Below are positions 44,814-52,828 of a stretch of DNA of 64,000 nt, piece by piece. This DNA is from Candidatus Melainabacteria bacterium. GTDB lineage: Bacteria; Cyanobacteriota; Vampirovibrionia; 2-02-FULL-35-15. Positions within the stretch are counted from its first letter, which is position 1. Each line of letters starts with the position of its first letter. The translations under genes and the position numbers were made by a program. Where the stretch lies: assembly GCA_023250155.1 (NCBI GenBank), contig JAHFBG010000003.1:38040-102039 (forward strand). Direction: 5' to 3'. The notes under the pieces are model-generated. The model worked only from the letters and a program-made list of their open reading frames with translations, was not told where the DNA came from and searched no databases.

Positions 44814-45176
44814 ATGATGAATGGGTTACTTTATGTTTTCTTAGGATTATTGGCAGGTACTTTAAGTGGATTAATTGGAATAGGTGGTGGAATAATAATT
44901 ATTCCTGCACTGGTCTTACTTTTTGGATTTTCACAGCATGCAGCGCAAGGCACCACTCTTGCTTTAATGGTTCCACCAGTAGGAATACTTGCTGCTTGGA
45001 CATACTATAAACAAGGACATGTAGATTTAAATGCAGCGTTATTTATATGTTTAGGATTTTTCTTTGGAGGATTACTCGGTGCAAAATTTGCTACAGCTAT
45101 TCCAAATATAGTTTTAGAAAAGATTTTTGGGGTGTCATTGTTAGTAGTAGCTTTAAAAATGATTTTTTTCAAGTAA
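44814..45176 (+). CDS. short TauE/SafE-family membrane protein
   Basis: A 120-residue protein with four hydrophobic helices: one half of the usual eight-helix TauE/SafE anion exporter (LAGTLSGLIGIGGGIIIIPALVLLFGFSQHAAQGTTLALMVPP is the family N-terminal repeat signature, shown here by its key GIGGG and QGT elements). Half-size members probably work as dimers. Family members export sulfite, sulfoacetate or related anions; the substrate here is unknown. AAAGGAG precedes the ATG. Confidence 0.82.
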   Translation: MMNGLLYVFLGLLAGTLSGLIGIGGGIIIIPALVLLFGFSQHAAQGTTLALMVPPVGILAAWTYYKQGHVDLNAALFICLGFFFGGLLGAKFATAIPNIVLEKIFGVSLLVVALKMIFFK

Positions 45177-45200
45177 GCTCTTACCTTATAATTGACAGTT

Positions 45201-46028
45201 TTATTTAACCTCAATCTTAGACAAATCAATTGTAGATTTTGGCATTTTCATATTTAGACTCTTTAGCTTATCCACAACTATTTGTGAAACAGAAAGATTT
45301 CTAAACCACTTATTGTCAGCTGGTATTACAAACCATGGAGCCCACTTAGTACTGCATTTATTTAAAATATCTTCATAGGCTTTCATATATTCATCCCAAT
45401 ATTTTCTTACTTCTAAATCACTAGGACTAAATTTCCAGTTTTTTGAAGGATCATTAAGGCGCTCTATCAATCTTTCTTTCTGTTCTTCTTTACTTATATG
45501 AAGAAAGAATTTAAGAATTTCTACATTGTTTTCAGAAAGAGATTGTTCAAAGTTGTTTATTTGTTCATAGCGAGCTTGCCAAACATCTTTTGGAACAAGA
45601 CTTGCAACCCTTGCAATTAAAACATCTTCATATTGTGATCTATTAAAAATGCCAATGTATCCTTTAGGTGGAATTTTATTATGTATACGCCATAAAAAAT
45701 CATGAGTTAGTTCTTCACTTGTAGGAGATTTAAATGAAGTTACTTGACACCCTTGAGGATTTATTCCACTCATTACATGCTTTATAGTCCCATCTTTTCC
45801 AGATGTATCCATACCTTGAAGCACTATAAGAAGTGCATGTTTATTTTCAGCATAAAGAAGGTATTGTAAGTTGATTAAGTTTTTTATATTTTTTTCAGTG
45901 GTTTCTTTGACATCTTCATTTTTCTCTAAACCAAAAGTTTTATCTGGATCATAATTAGCTATTTTTATTTTTTTATCACTTGGAACAAGTAGTTTATTGT
46001 AGAAATTAAAATTTTCAATACGACTCAT
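45201..46028 (-). CDS. ppk2: polyphosphate kinase 2 family protein
   Basis: It transfers phosphate between polyphosphate and nucleotides. The 275 residues contain the Walker A GMDTSGKDGTI, the lid region FKSPTSEELTHDFLWRIHNKIP, and Walker B IGIFNRSQYEDVL, all typical of PPK2. A single domain of this length fits the classes that phosphorylate ADP or AMP, but the class cannot be fixed by eye. AAAGGTT precedes the ATG. It might serve energy or nucleotide recycling from polyphosphate stores. It stands alone. Confidence 0.92.
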   Translation of the reverse strand: MSRIENFNFYNKLLVPSDKKIKIANYDPDKTFGLEKNEDVKETTEKNIKNLINLQYLLYAENKHALLIVLQGMDTSGKDGTIKHVMSGINPQGCQVTSFKSPTSEELTHDFLWRIHNKIPPKGYIGIFNRSQYEDVLIARVASLVPKDVWQARYEQINNFEQSLSENNVEILKFFLHISKEEQKERLIERLNDPSKNWKFSPSDLEVRKYWDEYMKAYEDILNKCSTKWAPWFVIPADNKWFRNLSVSQIVVDKLKSLNMKMPKSTIDLSKIEVK

Positions 46029-46051
46029 ATTAACCTTTCTATAAGTGAATC

Positions 46052-46405
46052 TTAGATCTTTATATTGAAACTAATTAACAAAGCTGTTTCTGCTTGTTTC
46101 ATTTTTTCATTAGAAATTGTACCTAGCTTTTTTATAAATCTTGATACATCAGTTGTTTTAATTTGATTAAATAATATCATTGATTTATTTTTTAAACCAC
46201 ATTCACCTTTTTCCACAGTTATTGCAAAAGGCCAATTGTCTTTAACTGTACTTGTTATAGGTGCTATCATCGTGGTTCTTAAAACCTCATTCATTAAATC
46301 ACTTTGCATAACTAAGCAAGGTCTTGTTTTACTGATTTCTTTCCCAATAACAGGATCAAGGTTAACCAACCAAATTTCACCACGTTTTGGCTTTAAGTTA
46401 GTCAT
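46052..46405 (-). CDS. mazF: MazF/PemK-type mRNA interferase toxin
   Basis: A 117-residue toxin with the family start KPKRGEIWLVNLDPVIGKEISKTRPCLVMQSD and strand TTMIAPITSTVKD. The catalytic arginine-threonine region and the SH3-like barrel pattern are intact. These toxins cut mRNA at specific sites. Its ATG overlaps the end of the upstream antitoxin gene by 8 nt, giving a coupled two-gene unit. Confidence 0.9.
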   Translation of the reverse strand: MTNLKPKRGEIWLVNLDPVIGKEISKTRPCLVMQSDLMNEVLRTTMIAPITSTVKDNWPFAITVEKGECGLKNKSMILFNQIKTTDVSRFIKKLGTISNEKMKQAETALLISFNIKI

Positions 46406-46628
46406 CTATTCCATCTTCTAGCGTAATGTCCCAATCCTTTAGCTCATTCCATAGCTTAGTACATTCTTCCATTTCTTGTGCAGCAGCTTTTATTATATTT
46501 TTTTCTTCCTCTTCTTTTGCCTTTTTAATAGCTTCAGTTACAAAGGCTGTTTGATTTTCTTTTGATTGTAAAAATATTACAAGTTCAATTGGAAGGGTAA
46601 ATGTAGATTTTTTTATTCTTGGATTCAT
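46398..46628 (-). CDS. antitoxin of the MazF-type pair
   Basis: A 76-residue protein with an N-terminal ribbon-helix-helix-like opening (KKSTFTLPIELVIFLQSKENQTAFVTEAIKK) and an acidic, flexible C-terminus (NELKDWDITLEDGIDD) suited to wrapping the toxin. Position directly upstream of, and overlapping, mazF supports the role. No strong ribosome site is seen. Confidence 0.75.
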   Translation of the reverse strand: MNPRIKKSTFTLPIELVIFLQSKENQTAFVTEAIKKAKEEEEKNIIKAAAQEMEECTKLWNELKDWDITLEDGIDD

Positions 46629-46770
46629 GTCTTAGATACCAGCATTAATTACAATACTATTATACCACCATAAAGATATGGTTAATCAATTGGTATATCT
46701 TAACGACTTTTTAATCTTTAATTCTTGAACGAGTGATTTAAAGTTAGCCTATAAAACTGGTTTATAATTT

Positions 46771-46776
46771 GATAAT
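46771..46776 (+). promoter_or_regulatory. -10 box of the antiporter gene, leaderless start
   Basis: GATAAT lies exactly 7 nt before the ATG, without a ribosome site. A TATAAT a few bases upstream is an alternative -10 that would give a short leader. Confidence 0.4.
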
Positions 46777-46783
46777 CTAGCTT

Positions 46784-47959
46784 ATGGATCTTTATCTAGC
46801 ATTATTAGTTGGCAGTTTAATCTTTCTGAGTAGTTTCCTCTCAATACGATTTATGATTTCAGCAGCTCTTATAGAGATAGTTTTAGGAGCTATTGCAGGC
46901 AATTATTTAGGGCTTTATCAAACAGAGTGGATTCAATACTTAGGCGAGTTTGGTGGAATAGTTTTAACTTTTCTAGCTGGTACTGAAGTTGATGTTTTAG
47001 TTTTAAAATCAAAGTTAAAGGAAAGTCTAATAATAGGTGGCACCTCTTTTCTTATGCCGTTTATTGGAGGTTTTTTATTTGTTTACTATGTTTTGCACTG
47101 GTCTATTCAATCTTCAGAAATTGTGGGTTTAGTACTTTCAACAACATCACTTGCTGTAATTTATGCACTACTTGTTGAAACAGGACTTGTAAAAAGTGAA
47201 TTAGGCAAGTTGCTTATGACAGCTTGTTTTATTACAAATTTACTTAGCGTTATATTCTTAAGTATTCTTTTTGCACAAATCAATTGGTTTACATTACTTT
47301 TTTTAATTGTTTCAATTTTTACAATTGTTTTCACACCAAGAATAATTGATAAAATGACAAGGTCATTTGGTTTTAAAGTAGTTGAGCCTGAGTTAAAGTT
47401 TTTGTTTTTTGTATTATTTGCTTTAATGTACCTAGCAAAGCTAGGTAACAATCATGCAATACTACCTGCATTTATACTTGGACTTACAATGACTGATTAT
47501 TTTAAAAATATAAACAAAGAATTAGAAACCCGATTTAGAGCTATAGCATTTACTATGCTTACCCCATTCTTCTTTATAAGAGGAGGACTAAATATTTCTT
47601 TTTCTATGTTAGGAAAAAATATTTGGTTAGTGCTTGGAATTTTCTTTGTAAAAATAATCACAAAAACAGCTGGTGTATTACCTTTTGCGGTTAGATATGT
47701 ACCTAAAGAAGCTATGTATACTACACTTCTTATGAGTACTGGTTTGACTTTTGGAATAATATTTTCCCAGTATGGTCTTAGCATAGGAGCTATAGATAAA
47801 GAACAATTTTCAATCCTTGTTACAACAGAAATTTTAAGTGCTGTTATGCCAACACTAATTGCACAAAAGTTTTTTGAACCAAAACATGTTTATAAAAGTA
47901 TTGAAGAAAAAGAAAGTGTCAAAAAAACTATTTATGAGGCTGGGAAAGAGGATGTCTGA
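46784..47959 (+). CDS. sodium/proton antiporter, CPA2 family
   Basis: A 391-residue membrane protein with about twelve hydrophobic helices. It opens with LIFLSSFLSIRFMISAALIEIVLGAIAGNYLG and has FLAGTEVDVLVLKSKL and a later FFFIRGGLNIS, where KefB/NapA-like antiporters have their conserved charged sites. It probably exchanges Na+ or K+ for H+ across the inner membrane. The C-terminus is short and lacks the TrkA-N domain of KefB/C. It is followed after 21 bp by a TauE-type gene. Confidence 0.85.
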   Translation: MDLYLALLVGSLIFLSSFLSIRFMISAALIEIVLGAIAGNYLGLYQTEWIQYLGEFGGIVLTFLAGTEVDVLVLKSKLKESLIIGGTSFLMPFIGGFLFVYYVLHWSIQSSEIVGLVLSTTSLAVIYALLVETGLVKSELGKLLMTACFITNLLSVIFLSILFAQINWFTLLFLIVSIFTIVFTPRIIDKMTRSFGFKVVEPELKFLFFVLFALMYLAKLGNNHAILPAFILGLTMTDYFKNINKELETRFRAIAFTMLTPFFFIRGGLNISFSMLGKNIWLVLGIFFVKIITKTAGVLPFAVRYVPKEAMYTTLLMSTGLTFGIIFSQYGLSIGAIDKEQFSILVTTEILSAVMPTLIAQKFFEPKHVYKSIEEKESVKKTIYEAGKEDV

Positions 47960-47980
47960 TTTATAAAACGAGTTTAGCAA

Positions 47981-48751
47981 ATGGAATATTTAATAATCTC
48001 TTGTGTTGCATTTTTAACTTCTTTACTAACCTTGTTTAGTGGGTTTGGCTTAGGTACACTTTTAATGCCAGTATTTGCACTGTTTTTTCCAATTAATATT
48101 GCAATAGTTTTAACTGGTATTGTTCACTTGTTCAATAACATATTCAAACTTATCATTTTCAGGAAATATGCAAAAAAAGAAATTATAATCAAATTTGGAA
48201 TTCCTGCTTTTTTCTTATCAATATTTGGAGCAATGGTTTTAAATTGGTTATCGATTTTAAAGCCTTTGTTTTGCTATGAACTTTTTAGTTATAGTTTTTG
48301 TATCATCCCTATAAAACTCATTATTTCACTGTTATTAATTTTGTTTTTGTTTTTTGAAATTATTCCTTATCTTGCAAATATAAAGTTTCATGAAAAATAT
48401 TTACCGTTGGGTGGAGCTTTCAGTGGTTTTTTGGGTGGACTTTCTGGTCATCAAGGAGCTTTAAGAAGTGCTTTTTTAATCAGGTGTAACTTATCAAAAG
48501 AAAGTTTTATCGGTACAGGAGTTGTAATTGCCTGCATGGTAGATTTATCAAGGCTTTTTATTTATATAAATAAACTTCCTAATGCTTTGATGCATGATTA
48601 TTTCCTTATAGGACTAGCTATTGGATTTGCTTTTTTAGGTACACTCTTCGGAAATAAGCTATTTAAAAAAGTTACTTATAAAGTTCTTCAGAAGATCGTT
48701 TCCATTATGCTTTTTATATTTGCTATTTGTTTAGGATGTGGAATAATCTAA
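47981..48751 (+). CDS. TauE/SafE-family anion exporter
   Basis: A 256-residue membrane protein with about eight helices in two repeats. The first repeat is LTLFSGFGLGTLLMPVFALFFPINIAIVLTGIVHLFNNIFKLIIF. Only short motifs such as GFGLGT, and GLSGHQGALRSAFLI in the second repeat, are diagnostic. It has full family length, unlike the half-size member at 44814. It probably shares a transcript with the antiporter. No ribosome site is visible. Substrate unknown. Confidence 0.85.
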   Translation: MEYLIISCVAFLTSLLTLFSGFGLGTLLMPVFALFFPINIAIVLTGIVHLFNNIFKLIIFRKYAKKEIIIKFGIPAFFLSIFGAMVLNWLSILKPLFCYELFSYSFCIIPIKLIISLLLILFLFFEIIPYLANIKFHEKYLPLGGAFSGFLGGLSGHQGALRSAFLIRCNLSKESFIGTGVVIACMVDLSRLFIYINKLPNALMHDYFLIGLAIGFAFLGTLFGNKLFKKVTYKVLQKIVSIMLFIFAICLGCGII

Positions 48752-48886
48752 GGTTAAAAATAGTATTAATATTTCTTTTATCATTTATGTAACAAACCTA
48801 GTACAAGTGTTCTAGAAAAGTATTGAAATACATTTGTCTAGCACCTTGCAGTATAATATCTATCAAGATATTTAAGCATCACATAT

Positions 48887-50107
48887 ATGTCACTTTTAGT
48901 TAATAACATAAATCCCTCAAACAATTTAAATTGCTTTGACAAAGCACAAACTATTTTAAATAGTAGGCACTATAAAACCATTAAATATGTTCAGGAAAAT
49001 GAAGTGTTAAATCGAGGGATTCTTGATCTGGGAAGTGGTTTTTTACCAGTGGTTCTTGTAGAACTCTTTGGGAGAAACTGGCAGTCTGCAGTAGAAACAA
49101 CTTTTGGAAATGCACTTAGAGTAATTACAAACTATCTTTCCCCCATTGCACTAGCACCTGTTTGGAATAAAATTGCAGCCAGCAAACATGAACTACCTCA
49201 AAACATACAAGGACTTTCTTCTATTTCTTTTGAATATTTAACACCCGATATAACACCTGAGAAGCTTAAAGAAAGACTTCTTGAAACCAAAGAAAATACA
49301 GATATTGTAAAGAATATGTCACAAGAAGATATTTTAGATCTAAAGAAAAGATTAATAGAAACAAAATGTTTAAGTAGAAAGCTTGATTTAATGTCAGGGA
49401 GTTTATTGACATACATTGCACCATGGGTTAGAAACTGGTTCTCTAAAAGCATTTTAGGTGTAGTTGGTTTTACAGGTGAGTTGAACGTCTTGAGTGATTC
49501 TGAAAGAGAACAAAGCTCAAGTTTTTATGAGAAGTTTAAATACTTACTCTTTGGCGGAGGTCTTATACCTATATTTCTAGGTTCTACCTGGGATACTAAC
49601 AAGTTAAAGAATTCACTGACTAATAAAGATGAAAATAGTGTACAAGGTAAAATTGCAAAACAAAGCTTTGATTATTTAAATGGTTTTGTTACAAGCAAAG
49701 CAAATTTACTCAGACACAATTTATATGGTGGTGTAATTAGTAGAATATTTTCCTCCCGTTCAATTAATGAACTCTTCGAAAAAGGAATCAGAATGAGCAT
49801 TTCATTAATAGGTAATTTCTGGGCAGACTCTATAGCACATAAAACGCTAGCTAAAAGATATGATAGAAAATATGAAACAGAAATAATTGGACCTGAAAAT
49901 AACGATGTTAAAACCTTAAGCAGACTTGAAAAAGAGTTAAAAGATGCAATAACCACAAAAGATGAAAGCCTGATTGAAAAGTTAACACATTCTGTTTCTG
50001 GTCAAATTAGAACCTATTATCAAAGCATGTCTATTACTGCTCTTGCCACTGGGTTAGCAACAGCATTTAACATATGGAACACAAAGAGAAGAGCCTCATC
50101 ACAATAG
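48887..50107 (+). CDS. orphan membrane-associated protein, 406 residues
   Basis: No family is recognised. The N-terminus MSLLVNNINPSNNLNCFDKA is polar and Asn-rich. Several hydrophobic segments follow (ILDLGSGFLPVVLVELF near 45-62, FKYLLFGGGLIPIFLG near 222-237, SITALATGLATAFNIW near the C-terminus) between charged helices, suggesting membrane association. No catalytic motif was found. No Shine-Dalgarno is seen; TATAAT lies about 28 nt upstream, followed by a small ATATCT/AGATAT inverted repeat. A palindromic repeat begins directly after the stop. Confidence 0.65.
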   Translation: MSLLVNNINPSNNLNCFDKAQTILNSRHYKTIKYVQENEVLNRGILDLGSGFLPVVLVELFGRNWQSAVETTFGNALRVITNYLSPIALAPVWNKIAASKHELPQNIQGLSSISFEYLTPDITPEKLKERLLETKENTDIVKNMSQEDILDLKKRLIETKCLSRKLDLMSGSLLTYIAPWVRNWFSKSILGVVGFTGELNVLSDSEREQSSSFYEKFKYLLFGGGLIPIFLGSTWDTNKLKNSLTNKDENSVQGKIAKQSFDYLNGFVTSKANLLRHNLYGGVISRIFSSRSINELFEKGIRMSISLIGNFWADSIAHKTLAKRYDRKYETEIIGPENNDVKTLSRLEKELKDAITTKDESLIEKLTHSVSGQIRTYYQSMSITALATGLATAFNIWNTKRRASSQ

Positions 50108-50135
50108 GCAGGGAACAGTCCTGACTATTCCCTCA
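50108..50135. repeat. diverged palindromic repeat directly after a stop codon
   Basis: AGGGAACAGT and ACTATTCCCT form a nearly perfect stem. By direct comparison 18 of 28 bases match the palindrome at 29843, including the AGGGA...TCCCT ends. It starts at the base after the TAG of the orphan gene. Confidence 0.5.
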
Positions 50136-50154
50136 CAACGGCTCCCTACGTTTA

Positions 50155-50505
50155 TCACCTTCTTACACTTTTCAATTTATGCAATCTACAATTGATTGTA
50201 TCTATTTCTTCTAGCCTGGTTACATTTAAAAACAGTCCTTCTCTTAGATCTTCATAATACTCTTCAAGACTATCTTCTGTAATGTCACCCTTTGTATAAA
50301 GCCTTTCAATAGCACTTGTAACTTGCTCCTCTAAAGCAGGTTTTTGTGCAAGCTTCATAACACAATTAGAAGATGGGTATTCACTAAGAGGCATGGTACT
50401 ATTGCTTTTTTCTTGAACTTCTTTAGGAGCCTCTCTCAGAGTAAATCCTGGAAGCCTCAATGGTTTAACTTGTCCTTTAAAATTAATCATATCTGATATA
50501 AACAT
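50155..50505 (-). CDS. hypothetical protein, 116 residues
   Basis: A small soluble protein of unrecognised family. AAAGGAG lies 7 nt before the ATG. The central part is a helical, acidic domain (KPALEEQVTSAIERLYTKGDITEDSLEEYYEDLREGL), and the C-terminus is basic. It faces the orphan membrane gene. Function unknown. Confidence 0.6.
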   Translation of the reverse strand: MFISDMINFKGQVKPLRLPGFTLREAPKEVQEKSNSTMPLSEYPSSNCVMKLAQKPALEEQVTSAIERLYTKGDITEDSLEEYYEDLREGLFLNVTRLEEIDTINCRLHKLKSVRR

Positions 50506-50656
50506 AAATTACTCCTTTCTATCCTCTTACCTTTCTTTGTCTGAATAAATAATAATCTAATAAGCATTTAAATAAAAGATACACCTGTATAAAAAATAGA
50601 CCATAACAGTTATTTACTACAACTGTAGGTATTCTCCTAACAGCTTGAGGATCAGG

Positions 50657-50765
50657 TGTCATAGCGAGGAGCAATTTTGTTGCGACGAAGCAATCCCCTT
50701 CTAATGCGCAAAGGCAAGACAATTGAGATTGCTTCGTCAGGGCTTCGCCCTTTCTCGCAATGACA
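50657..50765. repeat. inverted-repeat element with TGTCATTGCGAG-type ends
   Basis: The ends TGTCATAGCGAG and CTCGCAATGACA are inverted copies (one mismatch). The interior repeats GAAGCAATC and GATTGCTTCGTC in inverted orientation and is much richer in GC than its surroundings. A related element lies at 59546. It resembles non-coding dispersed repeats with CATTGCGAG...GCAATCTC words known from several bacterial genomes. It accounts for much of the 338-bp gene-free stretch. Confidence 0.7.
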
Positions 50766-50779
50766 AATTAAACTCTAAC

Positions 50780-50799
50780 AGCACAATTACATCTGTGCT
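50780..50799 (+). promoter_or_regulatory. candidate operator upstream of the MocR gene
   Basis: AGCACA-N8-TGTGCT is a perfect inverted repeat located 45-65 bp before the start codon. The word CCATAACAGTT also occurs twice, at 50601 and 50811, on either side of the repeat element. MocR regulators usually bind repeats next to their own promoters, so autoregulation is plausible. Confidence 0.35.
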
Positions 50800-50843
50800 A
50801 AAATAATTAACCATAACAGTTGAATAAGAAGGAGAGATTTCTA

Positions 50844-52286
50844 ATGAGCACACAAATAATGGACAAGGTAGACAAAACAACATTTTTATATGAAAAGATT
50901 ATTGATGATATAAGAAATAGAATTGCAAATGGAAATCTTAGACCAGGAGAAAAGCTTCCATCAGTTAGAAAACTAAGTAGAGATTGGGATGTTAGTGTCT
51001 CCACTGTTTTACAGTCTTATATTGCACTTGAAACAATAGGACTAATAGAAGCAAAGCCACAGTCAGGTTACTATATCCGCTATAAATCAGGTCGTGTTTT
51101 GCCTGAGCCTGAAACACCAAACATTCAATCTGCAATTAAAAACTATGGATGTAATGAACTAGTCACGAACTTATGTGAGCTAAGTACAATTCCTGGTTTG
51201 ATTTCTCTTGGTGCAGGTATCCCTGGCTCAGATGTTTTGCCGACAAAGACACTAAACAATCTTCTTTCAAGAATAGCTCGTTCATGTTCAAAAGGAATTA
51301 ATTACGAATTTCCTCCTGGAAATTCTAAGCTGCGTCACGAGCTTGCAAAAAGGACAATTGAATGGGGTGGTGATATTTCACAAGAAGATATAATCATTAC
51401 AAATGGTGCCACAGAAGCATTGTCACTTTCTCTTCAGGCAGTTGCAAAAGCGGGAGATACTATCCTCACTGAATCTCCTACTTATTATGGGGTCTTACAA
51501 CTAATTGAAAACTTTGGTATGCATGCTCTTGAAATACCTACACATCCAAAAGATGGCATTGATATTGATGCTTTTAAAAAAGCAATAAAAAACCATAAAG
51601 TTGCAGCTTGCATACTGTATCCTTCTATTAATAATCCACTTGGCTCTATTATGCCTGATGACAATAAGCGTAAAGTATATGAAATCCTGTCAGGCAAAGA
51701 TATTCCATTGATTGAAGGGGATGTTTATGGCGAGTTATATTTTGGACAGACAAGACCAAAACCAATTAAATCTTTAGATAAGAAAGGGTTAGTATTGTAT
51801 TCTTCTTCATTTAAAACAATTGCACCTGGATACAGAGTAGGTTGGGTATGTCCAGGAAGATATTTTGACAAAGTAAAAAAATTAAAATACATGAGTTCTC
51901 TTGCAAATGCATCTTTTCCTCAAATGGCAATGGCAGAGTTTTTACGAACAGGTGGATATGAAAGATGTATTAGAAATCTTAGAAAAAAATTCATTTCTAA
52001 TATTTCAATAGTTTCTTCATTGATATGTGAGTATTTTCCAGATGGTACAAAAATATCGAAGCCACAAGGAGGACACTATTTATGGATAGAGCTTCCTGAA
52101 AATGTTAATTCCATCAAGTTACAAAGGCTGGCTTTAAAAGAAAATATTAGTATTGCACCAGGACCTTTATTTTCTACAAAAGATGATTTTTTAAATTATA
52201 TAAGGCTAAGTTGTGCATGCTCATGGTCCAGTGTAATTGATAAGGTAATTAAAACACTTGGAGAGCTATGTAAGAAAGCACATTAA
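50844..52286 (+). CDS. MocR-type GntR regulator with aminotransferase domain
   Basis: A 480-residue fusion. Residues about 10-75 form a GntR winged helix (IIDDIRNRIANGNLRPGEKLPSVRKLSRDWDVSVSTVLQSY), shown by GEKLPSVRKLS. The rest is a fold-I aminotransferase with NPLGSIM, the PLP lysine in SSSFKTIAPGYRVGW, and the C-terminal IRLSCAC. MocR proteins sense pyridoxal phosphate or an amino-acid adduct and control B6, GABA or amino-acid genes. The AAGGAG site selects this ATG over a TTG 24 nt upstream. cutA follows after 39 bp. Confidence 0.9.
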   Translation: MSTQIMDKVDKTTFLYEKIIDDIRNRIANGNLRPGEKLPSVRKLSRDWDVSVSTVLQSYIALETIGLIEAKPQSGYYIRYKSGRVLPEPETPNIQSAIKNYGCNELVTNLCELSTIPGLISLGAGIPGSDVLPTKTLNNLLSRIARSCSKGINYEFPPGNSKLRHELAKRTIEWGGDISQEDIIITNGATEALSLSLQAVAKAGDTILTESPTYYGVLQLIENFGMHALEIPTHPKDGIDIDAFKKAIKNHKVAACILYPSINNPLGSIMPDDNKRKVYEILSGKDIPLIEGDVYGELYFGQTRPKPIKSLDKKGLVLYSSSFKTIAPGYRVGWVCPGRYFDKVKKLKYMSSLANASFPQMAMAEFLRTGGYERCIRNLRKKFISNISIVSSLICEYFPDGTKISKPQGGHYLWIELPENVNSIKLQRLALKENISIAPGPLFSTKDDFLNYIRLSCACSWSSVIDKVIKTLGELCKKAH

Positions 52287-52325
52287 GAGTATGCTAATAT
52301 TTGTGAATAAAATGAGGTAATAAAA

Positions 52326-52655
52326 ATGTCATCCAACGAAGAACCAATAGTAGTTTTTATGACTACAAAAGATGTTTCAGAAGCAGAAAAAATTGCAGGT
52401 GAATTAGTTAAAGATGGTTTAGCCGCTTGTGTAAATATTGTGAATAAAATTAGATCGATTTATAAATGGCAAGGAGAAATTTGTAGAGATACAGAAGCAC
52501 TGTGTATTATAAAAACAGTGAAAAGTAATTTTGAACCCTTGAAAGATAAAATCAAATCATTGCATAGTTATACAGTACCTGAAGTCATTGGACTACCTAT
52601 TGAAATGGGCTCTGATAAATATCTTAAGTGGCTTGTAAAAGAGACGAAAACTTAG
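52326..52655 (+). CDS. cutA: CutA divalent-cation tolerance protein
   Basis: A 109-residue trimeric PII-like protein. Family features are VFMTTKDVSEAEKIAGELVKDGLAACVNIV, then SIYKWQGEICRDTEALCIIKT and HSYTVPEVIGLPI. CutA is linked to metal tolerance, but its exact role remains unclear. GAGGTAA precedes the ATG. Confidence 0.95.
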   Translation: MSSNEEPIVVFMTTKDVSEAEKIAGELVKDGLAACVNIVNKIRSIYKWQGEICRDTEALCIIKTVKSNFEPLKDKIKSLHSYTVPEVIGLPIEMGSDKYLKWLVKETKT

Positions 52656-52784
52656 CATAGGATTTGTATGCAAAATCTTACATAGGTTACAAATGATTAA
52701 CAAATCACTTTTAGACCAATTAATTTATAGACATCACTAAGCACATCTTATAAAATTATCTAACCATTTTACAATTTACCCATA

Positions 52785-52805
52785 AGCTTCAGCTTGTCTG
52801 AAGCT
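52785..52805. repeat. 8-bp inverted repeat before the GH15-like gene
   Basis: AGCTTCAG and CTGAAGCT form a perfect stem with a 5-nt loop. It ends about 24 nt before the start codon, so it would lie in the promoter or leader. No T-run follows, so it is more likely an operator or mRNA hairpin than a terminator. Confidence 0.4.
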
Positions 52806-52828
52806 ATATAAAATAAGCAAGGATGCTT

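Noticed and set aside
50820..50843. TTG start giving an extra eight residues on the MocR protein
   Set aside because: The AAGGAG ribosome site lies inside this segment and points to the ATG at 50844.
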